A stretch of 5,138 bases of DNA, from positions 1-5,138 of the forward strand of contig CAMQYB010000159.1 of the NCBI GenBank assembly GCA_947039055.1, given 5' to 3'. The first letter of the stretch is position 1. The number at the start of each line of letters is the position of its first letter. The position numbers were made by a program, and so were the translations under genes. Shown one piece after another: positions 4,618 to 5,138 of the stretch. The notes beneath the pieces are model-generated. The model was not told the DNA's origin and ran no database searches. It worked only from the letters and a program-made list of their open reading frames with translations. The stretch comes from an uncultured Deferribacteraceae bacterium. Its GTDB lineage: Bacteria; Chrysiogenota; Deferribacteres; Deferribacterales; Mucispirillaceae.

Positions 4618-5138
4618 TTACCCTCTTTATAATCCATTATCTCAGCCAACTCTTCAAAATCTATATCCATCGGCATAGGTACTCCACCATACAAACCACC
4701 AAGATATCTTTTTCTAATATTGAGATTAGGATGAATACGTTCATCAAAATCAGAGAGAGGTATCAACTCTTTGTTAGCATCTTTATCTAAATTGAAAACA
4801 TAAATATTATCTTTATATTGCTTAGATTCTAAGAGCAGAGTGTTATGTGTAGTAATAATAAGTTGTCCCTTAATAGAACCATGTAGATTGTTTAAAATAT
4901 TATCCATTAATAAGTCATGAATGCCTGATTCTATTTCATCAATCACAACAGTTCTATCTTTACTAACAACAGATGAAAGCAAAAAAGGAAGAATCTTTAA
5001 CAACCTTTTAGTACCAGTAGATTCAAATTGAAAATCAATATCTAACAATTCTCCATATACTAATTTTTTAAAAAACAATCTATATTTTATCTTGTCTTCA
5101 TTATCAATTATTTTATTATAATATACTTTTTTAATATC
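4614..5138 (-). CDS. AAA_15/AAA_21 (ABC-type) ATPase, C-terminal part, cut by window edge
   Basis: The frame is open from the window edge to TGA at 4616-4614, giving 174 visible residues. The N-terminal part with Walker A lies outside. A TTG at 5078-5076 could look like a start, but coding continues upstream without a stop. Numbered from the edge, there is a signature-like ESTGTKR (39-45), Walker B VVIDEIE with D67/E68, and switch His98 in ITTHN. Then comes a tail NIRKRYLGGLYGGVP (140-154) typical of RloA/AbiLi-type ATPases, in which (R/K)RYL-G-(Y/F)G-(G/A)-(I/V)P follows the ATPase core. Such proteins sense or scaffold and control a partner effector in anti-phage systems. Here the partner is the overlapping downstream gene. 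Whether the full protein is RloA, AbiLi or AriA-like cannot be settled without the missing half. Confidence 0.82.
   Translation of the reverse strand, partial: DIKKVYYNKIIDNEDKIKYRLFFKKLVYGELLDIDFQFESTGTKRLLKILPFLLSSVVSKDRTVVIDEIESGIHDLLMDNILNNLHGSIKGQLIITTHNTLLLESKQYKDNIYVFNLDKDANKELIPLSDFDERIHPNLNIRKRYLGGLYGGVPMPMDIDFEELAEIMDYKEGK

Noticed and set aside
4596..4790. 64-codon plus-strand open frame opposite the ATPase/effector junction
   Set aside because: Antisense shadow of the two overlapping minus-strand genes; hydrophobic composition comes from the AT-rich reverse strand.
5076..5078. TTG as start of the minus-strand ATPase
   Set aside because: The frame stays open to the window edge, and the ATPase core before the signature motif must lie further upstream.
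3991..5138. Toxin-antitoxin pair
   Set aside because: The large ABC-type ATPase with switch His and RYL-G-YGG-P tail fits ATPase-effector defence pairs better than classical small toxin-antitoxin modules.

Overview
The window is very AT-rich, with strong Shine-Dalgarno sites and T-rich promoters. It carries secreted, cysteine-paired Sel1-repeat proteins of the Helicobacter cysteine-rich protein (Hcp) type. This suggests a bacterium of the Campylobacterota (Arcobacter, Sulfurimonas, Sulfurovum or Campylobacter-like). The assignment rests on protein family and base composition only.

Plus strand, 1-3990: five tandem paralogues of small exported Sel1/Hcp-like proteins. All have an N-terminal signal sequence, and all end in the same cap (Cys, 7-10 residues, then Phe-Cys-(Ser/Glu)-Lys-Tyr). 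The genes at 287 and 862 encode one four-repeat module. The genes at 1516 and 2581 encode two such modules in tandem behind one signal peptide. The gene at 3545 looks like an internally deleted copy with one degenerate repeat, and it has lost both cysteines of its first disulfide pair. The cluster appears to be three transcription units: (287+862), (1516) and (2581+3545). Each starts at a shared promoter of form TTCTC(A/T/C)-16/17 nt-extended -10 TGYTAYTAT, placed 33-34 nt before the start codon. The first two units end at near-identical AAGTAGAG/CTCTACTT terminators, and the third at a different hairpin (3962-3989). A further AAGTAGAG terminator at 44-78, with nothing before it in the window, suggests another paralogue upstream. 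Between it and the first promoter lies a 20-nt tandem repeat.

Minus strand, 5138-3991: a convergent two-gene cassette with ATGA overlap. The upstream gene is the C-terminal part of an AAA_15/AAA_21 (ABC-type) ATPase that runs off the window edge. The downstream gene is a ~208-residue TOPRIM-like protein resembling the RloB/AbiLii group. Pairs of this kind (RloA-RloB, AbiLi-AbiLii, and more distantly AriA-AriB of PARIS) are known or suspected anti-phage systems. This is therefore a candidate defence module, but the Walker A end of the ATPase is not visible.

Nothing here proves a new system. The most informative points are the strict cysteine grammar of the Sel1 family and its duplication/deletion history, the reuse of one sequence element as both terminator arm and promoter -35 region, and the altered TOPRIM motif in the putative defence effector.
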